In this document: positions 51,501 through 62,763 of the stretch, piece by piece
Layout: each line of letters opens with the position of its first letter
How positions within the stretch are numbered: the first letter of the stretch is position 1
Assembly: GCA_027886175.1 (NCBI GenBank)
Contig: JAJNNQ010000137.1
Coordinates: forward strand, 39,542,001-39,606,000
Origin: Phylloscopus collybita
Lineage: Eukaryota; Chordata; Aves; Passeriformes; Phylloscopidae
Direction: 5' to 3'
DNA length: 64,000 nucleotides
Notes under the pieces: model-generated
Seen by the model: the letters and a program-made list of their open reading frames with translations, nothing else
What the model was told of the DNA's origin: nothing
Databases searched by the model: none
Program-made: the position numbers and the translations under genes

Positions 51501-54500
51501 GAAGGTTTCTATGCTTGTGTGTCCCAGTCACTGTTTAACCCAGGAAGGTTTGGAATTCGTCTTTTGAGCATTTTGAATGGGATTTCTGATTTTGTATCTT
51601 TTATGATGAATTTTTTTGGCATGGACCAAAACTGCTTTTGGTAATTGCTAGGGGTTTACTTCAGAACTGAATGACTTAGAAACCTTAGCTGCTAATACAG
51701 CTGTAGTATTTGGTCGCTGGGTAAAACCGTACTCACTGGGTCCATGCATTTGATAGAAGTGTAATTTATGCTCTGGTCCTCCAAGCTGCAAGTCTACTTG
51801 AGTTTCTTATTATATCACTTGGTCTCAAGTGATTTTATTACTGAAATGTCAAATATATTAAAGTGAGTGAGCAGTCTTAAACTTGAAGAAAAGTGGAGAA
51901 ATAGCATGTTAATTTTTGAGTGATAAAGTACACTACACTGTATTAATGTAAATCACAAATGACAACACATTGTAACAAAGTGGAAGATTTGATGGCTTTT
52001 AACAGTTTAATGAAATGTCAGTACTCACTTTTCCGCCCTCCCCATTTTTTTTTTTTTTGGAAAGAGTGATTTCTTGGATGTTTCAGGGCTACCACATCAA
52101 TCTGAGGGGCAATGTAAACCTGCTTTACAATGTTCCCCTGTCTTCCAAAAAGGTGCAGATAGAAACAGTGTTTTATTGTATAGTCCAAATGTTCCCTGTC
52201 TGTCAGAAGGATGAAGGAAAGAGCACAAGGAAAATCACAGATACTTGTTTATTGTATTGTATTGTTGTCTTCAGTGACATTAATAGTCTGTAGGGTGGGG
52301 AAATGAGGTGCAGACAGACGATTACTGGGTTTGCACAGGTGACATGTAGCTCCTGAGTGCAGGGTGCTGTAAACATGTTCTGCTTTAATTACAATTTAGC
52401 TATGACAGATTTTAATAAAAATTACCTTAAGTACATGCAAATTTCTTTGCTGTCTCCCTCCTGCACCCAGGAACCAGCTATATAGCTTGTTTACAGGCAC
52501 TGGGAGTCTTCTATTACAAAATTACTAATTGTAATAATTAAATAATGTCTTTTTCCTTTAGCAGGCAAACATTGCCTTTTTCATAATAATTAATAATTAT
52601 TTATGAAATATTTATAATGAGCAATAATAATACTTGTCCATTGTGTTAAACTATTTATTGCCCACTATCTACACTTACAGTGACTACAAAAATACTCATT
52701 AAAAGTTATTTTCATTGCCTCTGGCCTTTTTGTCAACATTCTGTTTGAGAGTCACAAGCAGGGAAGATAACAATTAGCTTTCTTGTTCTTTGAGAGAAGG
52801 TGATGTTAGCTCTATGTTTGCAGATTTTAATGTTTTCACACTAGGAAGTAATTTACTAGAAATGTAATTTGCCATTGGAAGTAGAGTTGTTCTCTTTATT
52901 TACAATTACTTTCACTAATTTTACCTAGAAATTACTGTAAATGCTGGTAGTATGGCAATAAATGATAGCTTTGTACATGTCCAGTCTTTGGATTTTGTGG
53001 AGTTTTGATAGTGTATATCAGTTTTATATGATCTTGCTGAGTATTAATAAGTTTAGCATTAAAAATATTTTCTCTTGAAAATCGATAATATTTAAGATAA
53101 GAGATCTGTTCCATAGAAATCATATAGTTACCTTAGTTTGTGTGAGATTTCAGCTTGATGTGGTGATGACTTTGCCTCACAAACTTGTTCTTTCTTGCGG
53201 TTGAAAATAGCAGCACAGATTTATGCAATGCTTACAGAAAATGGATTTTATGCAGTATCTTCTGATGCAAGAGTGCCTGCTTGGGGCTTCTGTGTTTCCA
53301 TTTTCTTAAATCTTCAGGGAGAATGTAGAAATATGCTGTTTGATTGTGGATGGGAGAAGGTAGAAATGTGCTGTTTGATTGTGGATGAGCTGTGAATTTA
53401 ATGCAAAGACAGAGCAGATGCTCCTGGAACTTCTGGATGTTACTGTCTCAGGTTACTGAAAGTCTGAACATGTATTTCCACTGAAGAGAGAAACAGTGAG
53501 GTGGGAAGTTGATATATAAAACAATATGGGAGCAGAGACACAGGAAATAATGTCATTAGGCAGAGAGGTAAAACAGTAGAAAAGAGCAGTTAAAACCAGT
53601 AGTGGGCCTTTGATTTGCACAGAGTGGTCCATGATGTTTCTTCACTTGGGTAAGTACATCACCGTAGCTGATTTAGTATTGGTTATTTTTACATGTCCTT
53701 GCTGCATACAAAGCAGCCTCCTTTTCAATATTTTTATAAGGATTCTAGGACTGAATGTAGTTACTCTTTAAAAAGAGAAAACTCAGATTTTTAAATAATA
53801 TAAATAAAAGCATTTCTTTCAGAAGATGCCACATTGCCATGCCACAACAAGCATGTTGGGACAACCTGTTCACAGTGCTTGTCACAGGCTCCCATGCTCA
53901 CTATAATCCAACTTACTATGTGGTGAACACTAATGAAATATTGAGTAGTACTTTTGTAACTGAATATTGTCAAAGTAATTTATTACTGTCAAAGTAATAA
54001 ATATTTTCTCATGGTGTTAGAGGCATTGCTGCTGATCAGTCTATTGTATTTCTTGAGTTCTAGTTCTTTGCTGCTGTACGTCATCTCTCTTAGGTTTCTG
54101 CATAGCAAAAATGAAAATCTGACAGTGAGAGCAAAAATTAATTTTAAATCTAGATATTTCTCTGAATTAGTGTTTACCTGTGGTTCAAGGTATAAGGTCT
54201 CTTGTCGCAGATTCTGAGAAGTTTATGACACTGCAGTAAAGAAAATACTACTACATATTGATTTGTGTTTCAAAGTTAGCTAGTTAGAACAGTACTTACA
54301 TTATGATCTGACCTGTTTAGCTGTTTAGCTCTTAAGAGCTAAAATTGAGAAATATAAACTGTTACCTGAATAAAAGATTGCCTGGTAAACTCATTTAAAA
54401 ATTTGCTAGACATTGCTATTATTTTTTTTTTTTTTGCTGTACTGACTACAATAATTAGTCTCCTTCCATTTTTCATTTTACAAAATAAAAAGATATTAAT

Positions 54501-57500
54501 TTTTTTTTTACAAAAAGAAAATTGTTTTATATTTATTGAACTTTGATTACATTACATTGACTTTCTTTATCATACTGGCTTGTCTCTTTGATGTTGTGCA
54601 TCTGTTGATTTTATGAAACTTGTTTTTTTTATGGGGTGACAGTAGATCTGGAGAAACTTTAAGTATGAATGTTTTGTCAGTACAGGTCTCCAAGTTAGCT
54701 GATGTCATGATCAAACATGGTGTGAAGAAAGGAGATCGTGTGGTCATCTACATGCCCATGATTCCACAGACAGTGTACTGTATGCTGGCTTGTTCGAGAA
54801 TAGGAGCCATCCATAGCCTGATTTTTGGTGGATTTGCATCTAAAGAACTTTCGGTTCGCATTGATCATGCAAAGGTAATAGCCCATTTGGAGCAACAAAC
54901 ACCATTGCGTTAGTTACTCCTGTCAGTCAATGTCAAAAACCTGTTTGGATTTTTTCTCACACAGGATAACATTTCTCTTTGTGTGATACACAATCTCAAT
55001 TTGTTTATAATACCTGTTGTTGCAACATGAACAAAATACTATGTCTGTGCTCAGGTTGATACTTGTATAGCAGACACCAAGTGAGCAATTTTGACCCCTT
55101 CTGCAAAAGCAGGGGTTTAACACACTGTTGTCTGTATAGAGTGTGCTTTCTTCTCATGTTTGTCAATCTTTTTCTACAAAGCTTAATATTGGCATTTGGT
55201 TCAGCCTTTTCATCAAGTGTATGAGGAAAATTCTGCCAACGCTAAGTGATTTAATTGGCTTATCTGATGTTTAAACATACTAGGTATTTTTCCAGCTGCG
55301 TTGTGATTTAGGAATGGTATTCCCCAATTTATTGTTCTCATTGAAACGCTCCAAAATATGTGTTGCTTGCTCGCTCCCCCTTCTCCCTCCTCCTCCCTAT
55401 GGTGGGGGTGGAGAAGAGAATTGGAGGCCTAAAAGGTTCGGGTTGAGGATCAGGTTGAGGTAAGAACCATGTGCTAGAAACAGCAATGAAATAAATGAAC
55501 AGTAACAGCAACAACATTCATAGCAGAGTGTACAAGGGAGGCAAATGATTCACACTATGCAGAACCTGCACTACCCCACCACATCCTCTGGAAGGGACCC
55601 ATCCCCCTTCCCACCTTGTGTATGGCTTGAGGTGGTATAGAATGACCTCTGGGTCCTGGCCATGCCCCTCCTGGCTATTACAAAAACAAAAAACCCTGTT
55701 CTGGCTGGAACGAGAGCAAGCTATAATTCTGCTTCATTTAATTTCTACACAAAGCAGGACAGCTATGGAAACTGTTGCCCTAAATCAGTGACTGTGCAGA
55801 TTACATGATTAATAGAGGTGAATGCTTTAAAGGCTTCTGTGTTTGGCACAAGTTGAGCTTGTTTGTAAAGCATTATGTCTATGTTACAGAGATGAAAATA
55901 GTACTTGACTCTTCTTAGTACCTTATATAGGCATATTAGTAGCCTGTGTATGCATTAATTTCAAAGCAGCTAGCAATGAAATGGCCTATTCTTGTTTTCT
56001 ACTAGTCAACAAGCTACAGTTAGGTAAAATAGTGTAGAAGAAAAAAATTGTAAGCTTTAAAAAGTCTTTGTCACCTTGATCAGTCACCTGAAGCATTCAG
56101 ACTCTCTGTGGTAGCTGTCTTATCATTGAATCATGTTGCTTAGACATATAAACCAAACCAAGATTTTGTGTAGGGTACAAGGGTCCAGGATTTGTGGACC
56201 TTTCACTTAGATTTCTGTGTGCAGAAGTGCTTTTCAGATGACTGAAGTTTCAGTTTTATAAATCTCTTTAAATAGAGTGTTGAATGCATTTTCCCTCCTC
56301 TCCTTGATGCTTTAACAAAGATGTTAATAAAATGACCAAAATGGTTTGTTGGAATGATGAAAAAAGGCTAACAACAGCTCTCTAGTTTTCCCTTTCTTCC
56401 CACTTCCCCATTTTTTTAACAAGCTACAATTAGGTAAAAATAGCGTAGAAGAAAAAAAAATTATAAGCTTTAAAAATGGAAGTTGCTACAATAGCAATCA
56501 TTTAGCATGTTTACTTTTAGAATATTTTGCAGTCATTAACTAATTAATCCCAATGGGTTTTTCCCCAGGGAAAAAGGGAGAGCACAATAATCATAATCCT
56601 TGCTTCATGCATTAATATGAAGAGAGAGGAAGTTTAAGTTTCTACGCAAAGTCACATAGCAACTCTTTTCAAGGGTTAGTTTTATAATTATTAGCTGCAA
56701 ACCATGGACTAAGTTCTAATTTACATTGCCTTTTGGTTTCTTTAAAAGGCAGTGTTATGGGTGATTGTTGGTCCATCTGATGTATAATGAAAAAGTGAGT
56801 AAGGAGAGGCACATCCTCAATCTAAATTTCAAAACATGACCTAATTTTCAGTGTGGTAAAGCTTTCATGGTAAGTGAATTGCACATACCTGTGAGTACCT
56901 GTGAGAAACAGTAAAAATGCTGAATAAATAAAGCAGTTGCACAATAGCCTAACCTTTTTATTAGGCTTTTATGTGAATTGGTATAGATGCTGCAGTACAA
57001 GGCCTGATGTTGATAAAATTAGAAAGTTAAAAAATGTGCACTGGAAAGCTGGCTGTAAGATGCTCCTGTGGAAGAAAGACCAAACTTCATACTCTATTGG
57101 GAAGTCTGAGTGAAAGAAGTAACAAGCACTTTCTAGTGAGTATGAAAAGGTACACTTGGCCAGCTTACCTTAATTTATCTTGAATTTTAAATAGGTCTGG
57201 GAATGCTGCAAATTCCTGCAGCCGGTAATTTCTACTTGTGTCTGGTGTTGGCAGTTACAGGCATTCTGCAGTGAATTGTGATGAAGTGGTACAGAACATG
57301 AGAACAGGATTTTTGTCATCTTTCCATTCACTTGAGTCTGGCAATAATTTGTAATATCAGAACAAAAGGTAGGTTCATACAATCACAGAATAGTTGGAAG
57401 GGACCTTTAAAGGTCGTCTGGTCTGACTTCTCTGCAATGAGCACGGCATCTTCAGTTAGATCAGGTTGCTCAGAGCCCTGTCAAATGTGACTGAATGTTC

Positions 57501-60500
57501 CCAGGCGTGGAGCATGTATCATCTCTCTCCTGAGCAACCTGTGCCAGTATTTCACCACCCTCATTGCAAAAAATTTCTTCCTTTTATCTAGTTTAAATAT
57601 ACCCTCTTATAGTTTAATACCATTACCCCTTTGTCCTATTGCAGCAGGCATTGTTCATGTCCAGCTTTTCATCCACCAGTATCCCCAAGTCCCTCTTGTC
57701 AGGGCTACTCTCAATCCCTTCATTCCCCAGAGTGCATTGATTTTTGGGGGCTTCACCTGGCTCAGGTGCTGGACTTAGCACTTGGCCCTGTTGAAGCTCA
57801 TTAAAATGTCATGGGCCTCCTCCTTGAGCTTATCCATGTCCCTCTGGATGGAATCCTCTCCTTCAGGAGTGTCAGTTGCATCACTTGAGGAGTATTAGAG
57901 AGTATAGAATAATTTGTAGGCGGAGTCTTTACAACAGAATAAAAGGGTTGGTCTTGTACCAGCATCTCGTAATATTGGGCCTTGCTTTATCTCATTTCTA
58001 CTTCATAATGTTGTTTTTTTTCTATAGCTCATTATCTTTGTAATTTCTTCTCCAGCAGACCCTTGAATTCTCCCTGGATTTTCCTCAAACTTGTCATATT
58101 TATATCTAATCTTATCATACAGGACTACACGGAGCCAGAGAAGAGGTGGGAAACGGATGTATGAAAGCAATATGGGAGCAGAGGTGCAGGAGAAATAAAG
58201 CCATTAGGCAGAGAGAAGAAAAGAGCAGTTAAAACCAATAGCAGGCCTTTGATTTGCCCATAGTGATCCATGATGCTTCTTCACTTTGGTAGTACATCAC
58301 CTTAGCTAATTTAGTATTGGTGATTTTTAGATGTCCTTATCACATATAAGGAGTTGGTAAGTGCAGATGGCATTATTTACAAATTACTATAAAGCTAGTG
58401 ATAATAAGAGTGTTTCAACTTAACACTTGAATAGAACTGTGTATCTTGTATTTATTACAATCTAACTTCAGGGTAGCCTCCCAATGAATTTTCAGCTTAA
58501 CTGCATTGTATTGTATCATCTTCTATTAAATCAGTGCGTTCCAAAAAGGAAAATCCATGCTGAATTTTTAAATCTCATCCAAAATCTTTATTTTGAATAC
58601 ACACCAATTAGGGATCTTTACTGAATGACAGATTTGGACAGGAGACATTTTATTATTGCACAAAAAACCAGTTTAATCTGTGTTTTCTCTGCTGAATTTG
58701 ATTTAGCCTTTACTGTGACATTGTGGTTTATGCCTACTTAATGAGATTTATGCTAATGCATACAATTAGTAAACTAGCTTGATCAAACTGAGCGCCATAT
58801 GATAAATAAGCTTCTAAAACTTCAAAAAAATGAAGATTGAAGACTCATTCTTTTCCAAGTAAAATATGTTCTAATACATAGTTTCTTTGGCGCTACATTT
58901 TCTCTCCTGAAAAACAAAAAATAAAAATTCTGATCTTTGGACCTAAGTCAAAATAGCTTGTATGCAGATTTATTCGCTAACGAAGTCTTACATAAAAGCT
59001 GTGGTTAATTTATTGACAAAGATATGAAATCCATATTTGGAAATACATATTAGTCTAAAAACCCCCAGAACCATACAAATCTGATTTTTAGTAATTTTGC
59101 ACTCTCAATCCTTCAACTATCTCTTGAAAAACTCTACCCTTACTTCCCTCATGTGCCTTATGGCTTTAGCTTATTCTCTTCCTGTATTTCCAGTTTCCTG
59201 CCGTCTCTTGTTTGCCTTCTTTTCCCTCTTTCTTCTATTTTCTGTCCTGTGACTTTTATTGCAGGCTCTGAAAAAGCCAGCAAAGTTCTTCAGCTAGTAT
59301 TGAAATATGAAATTGGAAGCATTAGGTAGAATGCAAAACAGTGCAGCTGTTGACATCACTGCACCACTTTTCCTTAGTGGAGGAGCTGAGATGGACAGGG
59401 GGTTTCTCTCTGTGTTTGTTATATTTGTGCAACTAATAAGTTAATGCTGTTGATTTCTTACTCAAATGTGTTTGAAAAGAGTGAAGTGTCAGTGTTCTTC
59501 CAAACAAAAGGCAAATGCATGGACAGCAAGATTACACAAGCTTGATTTACTCTAGGAAAACTGATCTAAACCCCTGTGTCTAATTATGTAAAGGTAAATT
59601 GTATACATTGAATTTAATGGAAAATGATGTTAAGGTACATATTTAAAATAAATTGCAAATGTACATATTAACTATCTTATTTTTTTAGCCCAAACTTATT
59701 GTAACAGCAAGTTTTGGAGTAGAACCGAAAAGGAAAGTGGAATATATATCTCTTCTAGAAACAGCACTGGCAAGGGTACAGAGCAAACCTGATAAAGTTC
59801 TCATTTACCAGCGACCTAATTTGGTGAGTGTACAGTTGTAGTGCCTTTATGCTAACTTTCACATGTTTGTGTAGTGCATGTGCCTTTACTTTTTTGCCAG
59901 AATTATTTTACTGCATCTATTGTAGTTTGTTTTTTAATTTTAAGGGTGAGCATCATAGTCATAAGATTTAAATACTAAAAAGAACTAATGCAGTAGAGAG
60001 ATTACAGAAAATTGAATAATACTGTATAAAAATTTTGAGTAGTACATGTTTTTTGAATGAATTCCATTTATTCCATGTGGTTTTCTTTTGACGATTTTCT
60101 TATTTTTCCATGGGCAGGGCCATGTTCCTCTTACCAAAGGTCGTGATCTTGACTGGGAAGAAGAGCTTGTAAAAGCACAGCATTCAAAATGTGTCCCTGT
60201 TCCCTCAGACCATCCACTTTATATTCTGTATACATCTGGAACAACAGGTTTGCCCAAGGTAAAGGACTATCAGTAGCCTAAGTGTCTGTGACCAACTATT
60301 TGCGGTTCCCCTTGAATAAATATTTAATTGAAAAGGTTGAAAATGTTTGCCAGAGCACAGTGCTGTAAAATGATAAGCATTGCTACAAATGGTTTAATCT
60401 CATTTATTCACATTTCACTATTTTAAAGGCAGCATCTAGGAATAAATCATGTTTTTTAAATTTAAATAGTAGTAATATAAAGCTAAGATGAATTTTTTCA

Positions 60501-62763
60501 AATGTTTGTACAAAATAAACTTTTGAGGATAGTAGAATGTCTTTTCTTCAGTACTATCTTCTGTGTTTCAACTTTCTTAGATAAGCAAAGTATAGTCACT
60601 TAATGACAAGACCAGTTAATGTATCACTTGTGTGATAGCATTTATTGCTGACTAATCTTGTTCATTATTTACATATTAGCTACTTTTCTTGTAGATAAGA
60701 CATGGTGAATGACATTATAGATTAAATGAAATAAAGCACGTTCTGAATGCTTGTGTTACTACTCAATTCTGAGTACATAATACCTGAAAATAGAAGTTTA
60801 AATTAAGTGAAAATTAACAAAGAGTATTCTTTGGAAATACTTGCTTTTGAACGTAAATTAGTTTTAACAATGTGTTTTTAAAGGATTGTATTTTAAAAGC
60901 GAACTCTCTGAGTGTGTTCTTGGTGCTTACAATGCTCTTTTACAATGTGGAAGCTCAATATAATTTTCTGGCAATAGTCTTAACCGCCACTGATTCAGAC
61001 AGTATCACACACCCTGGAGAGAGAGCAATTCTTCTGCTAAAAATTATTTAATAGTGTTACCTATAAAGTTCAGAATCTCGTAGGATGTAAGGGAAAACAA
61101 ACATCAGTTTTGCTGAGAAAAATGTCTTCTACTTTTACCTTCAATGTGGGCCCTTGAAACTGACATATATACCTTAAATCATAGTTATATTGTCAAAAAC
61201 CCAAGATAAGATCATTTGTTACAACAGATATTTTCCTTGACTAAGTATCAGTAAAGTATCTCAGAAGTTTACTGTGTTGTCTCTGCAGGGAAAAATACAG
61301 ATACTTTGAATCAGTCACCCTTAAAAGAGAGAGATTTTCAACTCCCAGTGAATAAAATAACTTCTTTATTTAAGTAGTTTAACTTAAATGGTCATGCAGG
61401 TAAAACTACTTAGTTATGACCTTCCTAAAAAACTTTTCTTGATCTCAGAGCAGAGGCTAAGTTAGAAGCTGAGTTAAACAAAGGCAATCTGCTGTCTGAA
61501 ATTGGTGAAGTGGTTGTAAACCATTCTCTGCCTTAGCAATCTCCATTTTAATGAGTTAATGTATCTCTGCAGTCCCTCATTTCTTGGATGAAGCCTGAAA
61601 GTGCCCATTTCATTCTATTAAGTGCATCAAGAGAATGTACCATGCTCAGCACAGACAGCTGCATTGTAATGTCTGCGCAATGCGTATTTGTTTGGTCCAG
61701 TGGATTTCATCTGAATTTTGGTTCAGGACACCAGGATGTAGTTTACTTAATGCTTTCTTCTAGGAATAATGTGCTTGAAGGTGATGAAAGATATATTGAC
61801 AATACTAATACTGCAAAATATGTCCAAAAGTTTCCTGTTAATGATGTTCCAGAGCTGGGTTTTGGTTTACCAAGGCGCATGATGCTGTCTCATTGTAATT
61901 TTCAAATCCCTCTAGCTGAAGACTGCAGTGATATTAATTTAGCATTCATATGTGTTCTTCAGGCTAGATAGTAAACTTCCAAGAATATGCATTGATTTAA
62001 GCCAATTTTCTGACATCTTTAGAAAGAGTCAAGTCCAGAAAGGGACATTTCAGGGAGTAACTCACCGCAGTTTTTTCAGGGATCAACTACTTAGCAGGTG
62101 CCAAGATGATACAGATAGAGTAGGCAATGAGTTTAAAATATGCCTAGCATTTAGATGGTACAGTTAAAGTGAGGTAAATACTTTATCTCTTATTTTTTTG
62201 TCAGCATATATTGACTGAGTATTTGTATATCTAACTTTTATGAGAAAATTTTAGCTTTCTTAGTTATCTTCTTAATGTTTGTTTTATTGTATGTTTGGTT
62301 TTTGTTCTCCAAACTTACTTCTTTTGTGGAAGTATTAGTATGTTCTTGTTGGAATAGATCTTTTTCTTAAGTGAGAGGTTATATTATTGGAGTTGGACAA
62401 CTTTAATTCCATTGCTGCTAAAACCTTAACATGTAACTGAAGACAGCAATGTGATTATATCCTTCAAATCTTAAACATTTAAATACTCAAATTTTCTCAT
62501 TTAGGGTGTTGTGAGACCAACTGGTGGCTATGCAGTTATGCTAAACTGGACCATGTCAGCTGTGTATGGCCTCAAACCTGGTGAGGTAATTCTATTTAAA
62601 TGTCATATAAACATTTTTTCTGCCTCTTATAACTCCTAACTATAATTTTGTTTATATTTCATTTTAGGTATGGTGGGCAGCTTCTGATTTAGGCTGGGTT
62701 GTTGGTCATTCCTACATTTGCTATGGACCTCTCCTTCATGGTAATACTACAGTTTTGTATGAG
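42261..62763 (+). CDS. ACSS3: ACSS3, mitochondrial short-chain acyl-CoA synthetase, 5' half (exons 1-7)
   Basis: ACSS3 activates short-chain fatty acids, mainly propionate, to acyl-CoA using ATP in the mitochondrial matrix. Seven exons join in frame into 366 residues of a protein that is about 685 residues in mammals. Residues 1-60 are Arg/Ala-rich with no Asp or Glu, as in a matrix targeting sequence. The AMP-forming ligase (ANL) domain follows: an N-terminal block with WYKPW, the YDSPVTNT and [13 protein letters not shown] region, [16 protein letters not shown], and the phosphate-binding motif [11 protein letters not shown] (residues 298-308) split by intron 5; then [15 protein letters not shown]. 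All introns are GT-AG. The remaining exons, with the adenine-binding and C-terminal lid domains, lie past 64,000. The identification rests on close residue-by-residue likeness to vertebrate ACSS3; the related ACSS1 and ACSS2 are less similar. Confidence 0.96.
43690..44145 (+). mobile_element. CR1 LINE 3' fragment in intron 1
   Basis: Sense CR1 terminus with recognisable ORF2 tail blocks (gagctggggttgttcagcct, ctctataactacataaaagg) and the end ggttggacttgatgatctta...ctgtgatcctgtgatt. A small internal duplication (gatattagaaatattg / gatattaggaatatt) is present at about 43,894-43,926. The copy is 5'-truncated and inactive. Confidence 0.85.
45069..45168 (+). repeat. Tandem repeat, three units of 33-34 bp
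   Basis: The units 45,069-45,101, 45,102-45,135 and 45,136-45,168 each start gcac and contain (g)tgcagagtgat followed by a gct-c/a-ttt block. They differ from each other by several substitutions, so the array is old or is a fixed part of an LTR U3. Confidence 0.88.
45212..45738 (-). mobile_element. Antisense LTR nested in the composite element
   Basis: On the minus strand it runs from TGTGGTGGTCCC to ...CTCCTACA, with TATAAT (complement of about 45,318-45,325) before AATAAA (complement of 45,264-45,269), the LTR order. A direct duplication of about 103 bp lies in its U3 (45,485-45,587 and 45,588-45,691). The ends are inferred from the TG...CA rule; no target duplication was found. Confidence 0.5.
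45485..45691 (+). repeat. Direct tandem duplication of about 103 bp
   Basis: Copy 1 (45,485-45,587) and copy 2 (45,588 to about 45,691) both start gggttgaa and share ctcacc-tgagc, caaagg-gagtc and aactgaggcag blocks. They are roughly three-quarters identical by eye. Duplicated U3 enhancer blocks are common in retroviral LTRs, which fits the LTR call here. Confidence 0.85.
49455..49599 (+). CDS. ACSS3: ACSS3 coding exon 2
   Basis: Codes the end of Trp104 through Gln152. It begins [11 protein letters not shown] after completing the split Trp codon and ends K-E-L-L-E-Q. It has acceptor TTTTTTAG, donor CAG|GTATGT, 145 bp, and leaves phase 0. The YDSPVTNT block is characteristic of ACSS3 orthologues. 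Confidence 0.96.
53325..53389 (+). repeat. Tandem duplication, 35-bp unit
   Basis: The unit starting gtagaaatatgctgtttgat (53,325-53,359) is repeated at 53,360-53,389 with few changes (atatg/atgtg). It looks like a local slippage duplication in intron 2. Confidence 0.88.
53484..53711 (+). repeat. Unidentified dispersed repeat, copy A (intron 2)
   Basis: Matches 58,138-58,351 in the same orientation over its whole length. Shared blocks include caatatgggagcagag, cattaggcagagag, aaaagagcagttaaaacca, gcctttgatttgc, tccatgatg-ttcttcact and atttagtattgg. Identity is roughly four-fifths by eye. It has no open frame, tail or terminal repeat that I recognise, so the class is unknown. Confidence 0.8.
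54686..54874 (+). CDS. ACSS3: ACSS3 coding exon 3
   Basis: 189 bp, 63 codons, residues 153-215, phase 0 at both ends. It encodes [19 protein letters not shown], the [10 protein letters not shown] helix and [16 protein letters not shown], all conserved in AMP-forming acetyl/propionyl-CoA synthetases. Acceptor TACAG|GTCTCC and donor AAG|GTAATA. The open frame extends past both splice sites by chance. Confidence 0.96.
55365..55700 (-). mobile_element. Probable degraded antisense ERV LTR
   Basis: A C/T-rich start (cgctcccccttctccctcct) is followed by a G-rich stretch, an AATAAA-bearing A-rich block, and then 'cacactatgcagaacctgcactacccc...'. This order resembles a common avian LTR family in antisense orientation. 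Boundaries and family are not secure. Confidence 0.45.
56008..56476 (+). repeat. 60-bp direct duplication, copies about 410 bp apart
   Basis: Copy 1 at 56,008-56,063 and copy 2 at 56,418-56,476 both read aacaagctaca-ttaggtaaaa, then a tag-gtagaagaaaaaaa block and a taagctttaaaaa end. They are about nine-tenths identical. The spacer between them is not repeated. Confidence 0.88.
57381..57890 (-). mobile_element. Antisense CR1 LINE 3' fragment
   Basis: On the + strand it opens with aatcacagaatagttggaag, the reverse complement of the CR1 3' end. It continues with ctcagagccctgtc, gtgccagtatttcaccaccc and the tatccccaagtccctcttg blocks seen in many avian CR1 subfamilies. It is 5'-truncated and sits inside ACSS3 intron 3. 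Confidence 0.85.
58138..58351 (+). repeat. Unidentified dispersed repeat, copy B (intron 3)
   Basis: Direct-orientation match to 53,484-53,711 in intron 2. It differs by substitutions and small indels spread along the length, so the duplication is old. The flanks of the two copies do not match, which argues for a dispersed element or a small duplicated block rather than duplication of a whole exon region. Confidence 0.8.
59689..59823 (+). CDS. ACSS3: ACSS3 coding exon 4
   Basis: 135 bp, 45 codons, residues 216-260, phase 0. It encodes [13 protein letters not shown] and ends [10 protein letters not shown], matching the ACSS3 segment after FASKEL. Acceptor TTTTTTAG, donor TTG|GTGAGT. Confidence 0.96.
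60118..60258 (+). CDS. ACSS3: ACSS3 coding exon 5
   Basis: 141 bp, 47 codons, residues 261-307, phase 0. It contains [14 protein letters not shown] and [15 protein letters not shown], the ATP phosphate-binding loop of the AMP-forming synthetases. Acceptor GGGCAG, donor AAG|GTAAAG. The invariant Gly that completes the loop motif is the first residue of exon 6. Intron 4 upstream is only 294 bp. Confidence 0.96.
60259..62504 (+). other. ACSS3: ACSS3 intron 5
   Basis: A 2.2-kb intron. It contains a 127-codon open frame at 61,588-61,971 with no recognised domain, treated as chance. No repeat was recognised. Confidence 0.9.
62505..62585 (+). CDS. ACSS3: ACSS3 coding exon 6
   Basis: 81 bp, 27 codons, residues 308-334, phase 0. 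It starts G-V-V-R-P-T-G-G-Y and ends Y-G-L-K-P-G-E. Acceptor CATTTAG, donor GAG|GTAATT. It is too short and too interrupted to show up as an open frame, and was found by matching the family sequence. Confidence 0.96.
62668..62763 (+). CDS. ACSS3: ACSS3 coding exon 7 (last in window)
   Basis: 96 bp, 32 codons, residues 335-366, phase 0. It encodes [16 protein letters not shown] and ends GNTTVLYE, a strongly conserved stretch of acetyl/propionyl-CoA synthetases that shapes the acyl pocket. Acceptor ATTTTAG after a very short intron 6 (82 bp); donor GAG|GTATGA. Confidence 0.96.

Larger units (their letters stand above)
49600..54685 (+). other. ACSS3: ACSS3 intron 2
   Basis: A 5.1-kb intron. It contains a 35-bp tandem duplication at 53,325-53,389 and one copy of an unidentified repeat of about 220 bp at 53,484-53,711. 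No other recognised element; T-rich runs occur near 52,045-52,060 and before exon 3. Confidence 0.9.
54875..59688 (+). other. ACSS3: ACSS3 intron 3
   Basis: A 4.8-kb intron. It holds a probable degraded antisense LTR (55,365-55,700), a 60-bp local duplication (56,008 and 56,418), an antisense CR1 fragment (57,381-57,890) and copy B of the dispersed repeat (58,138-58,351). Confidence 0.9.
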
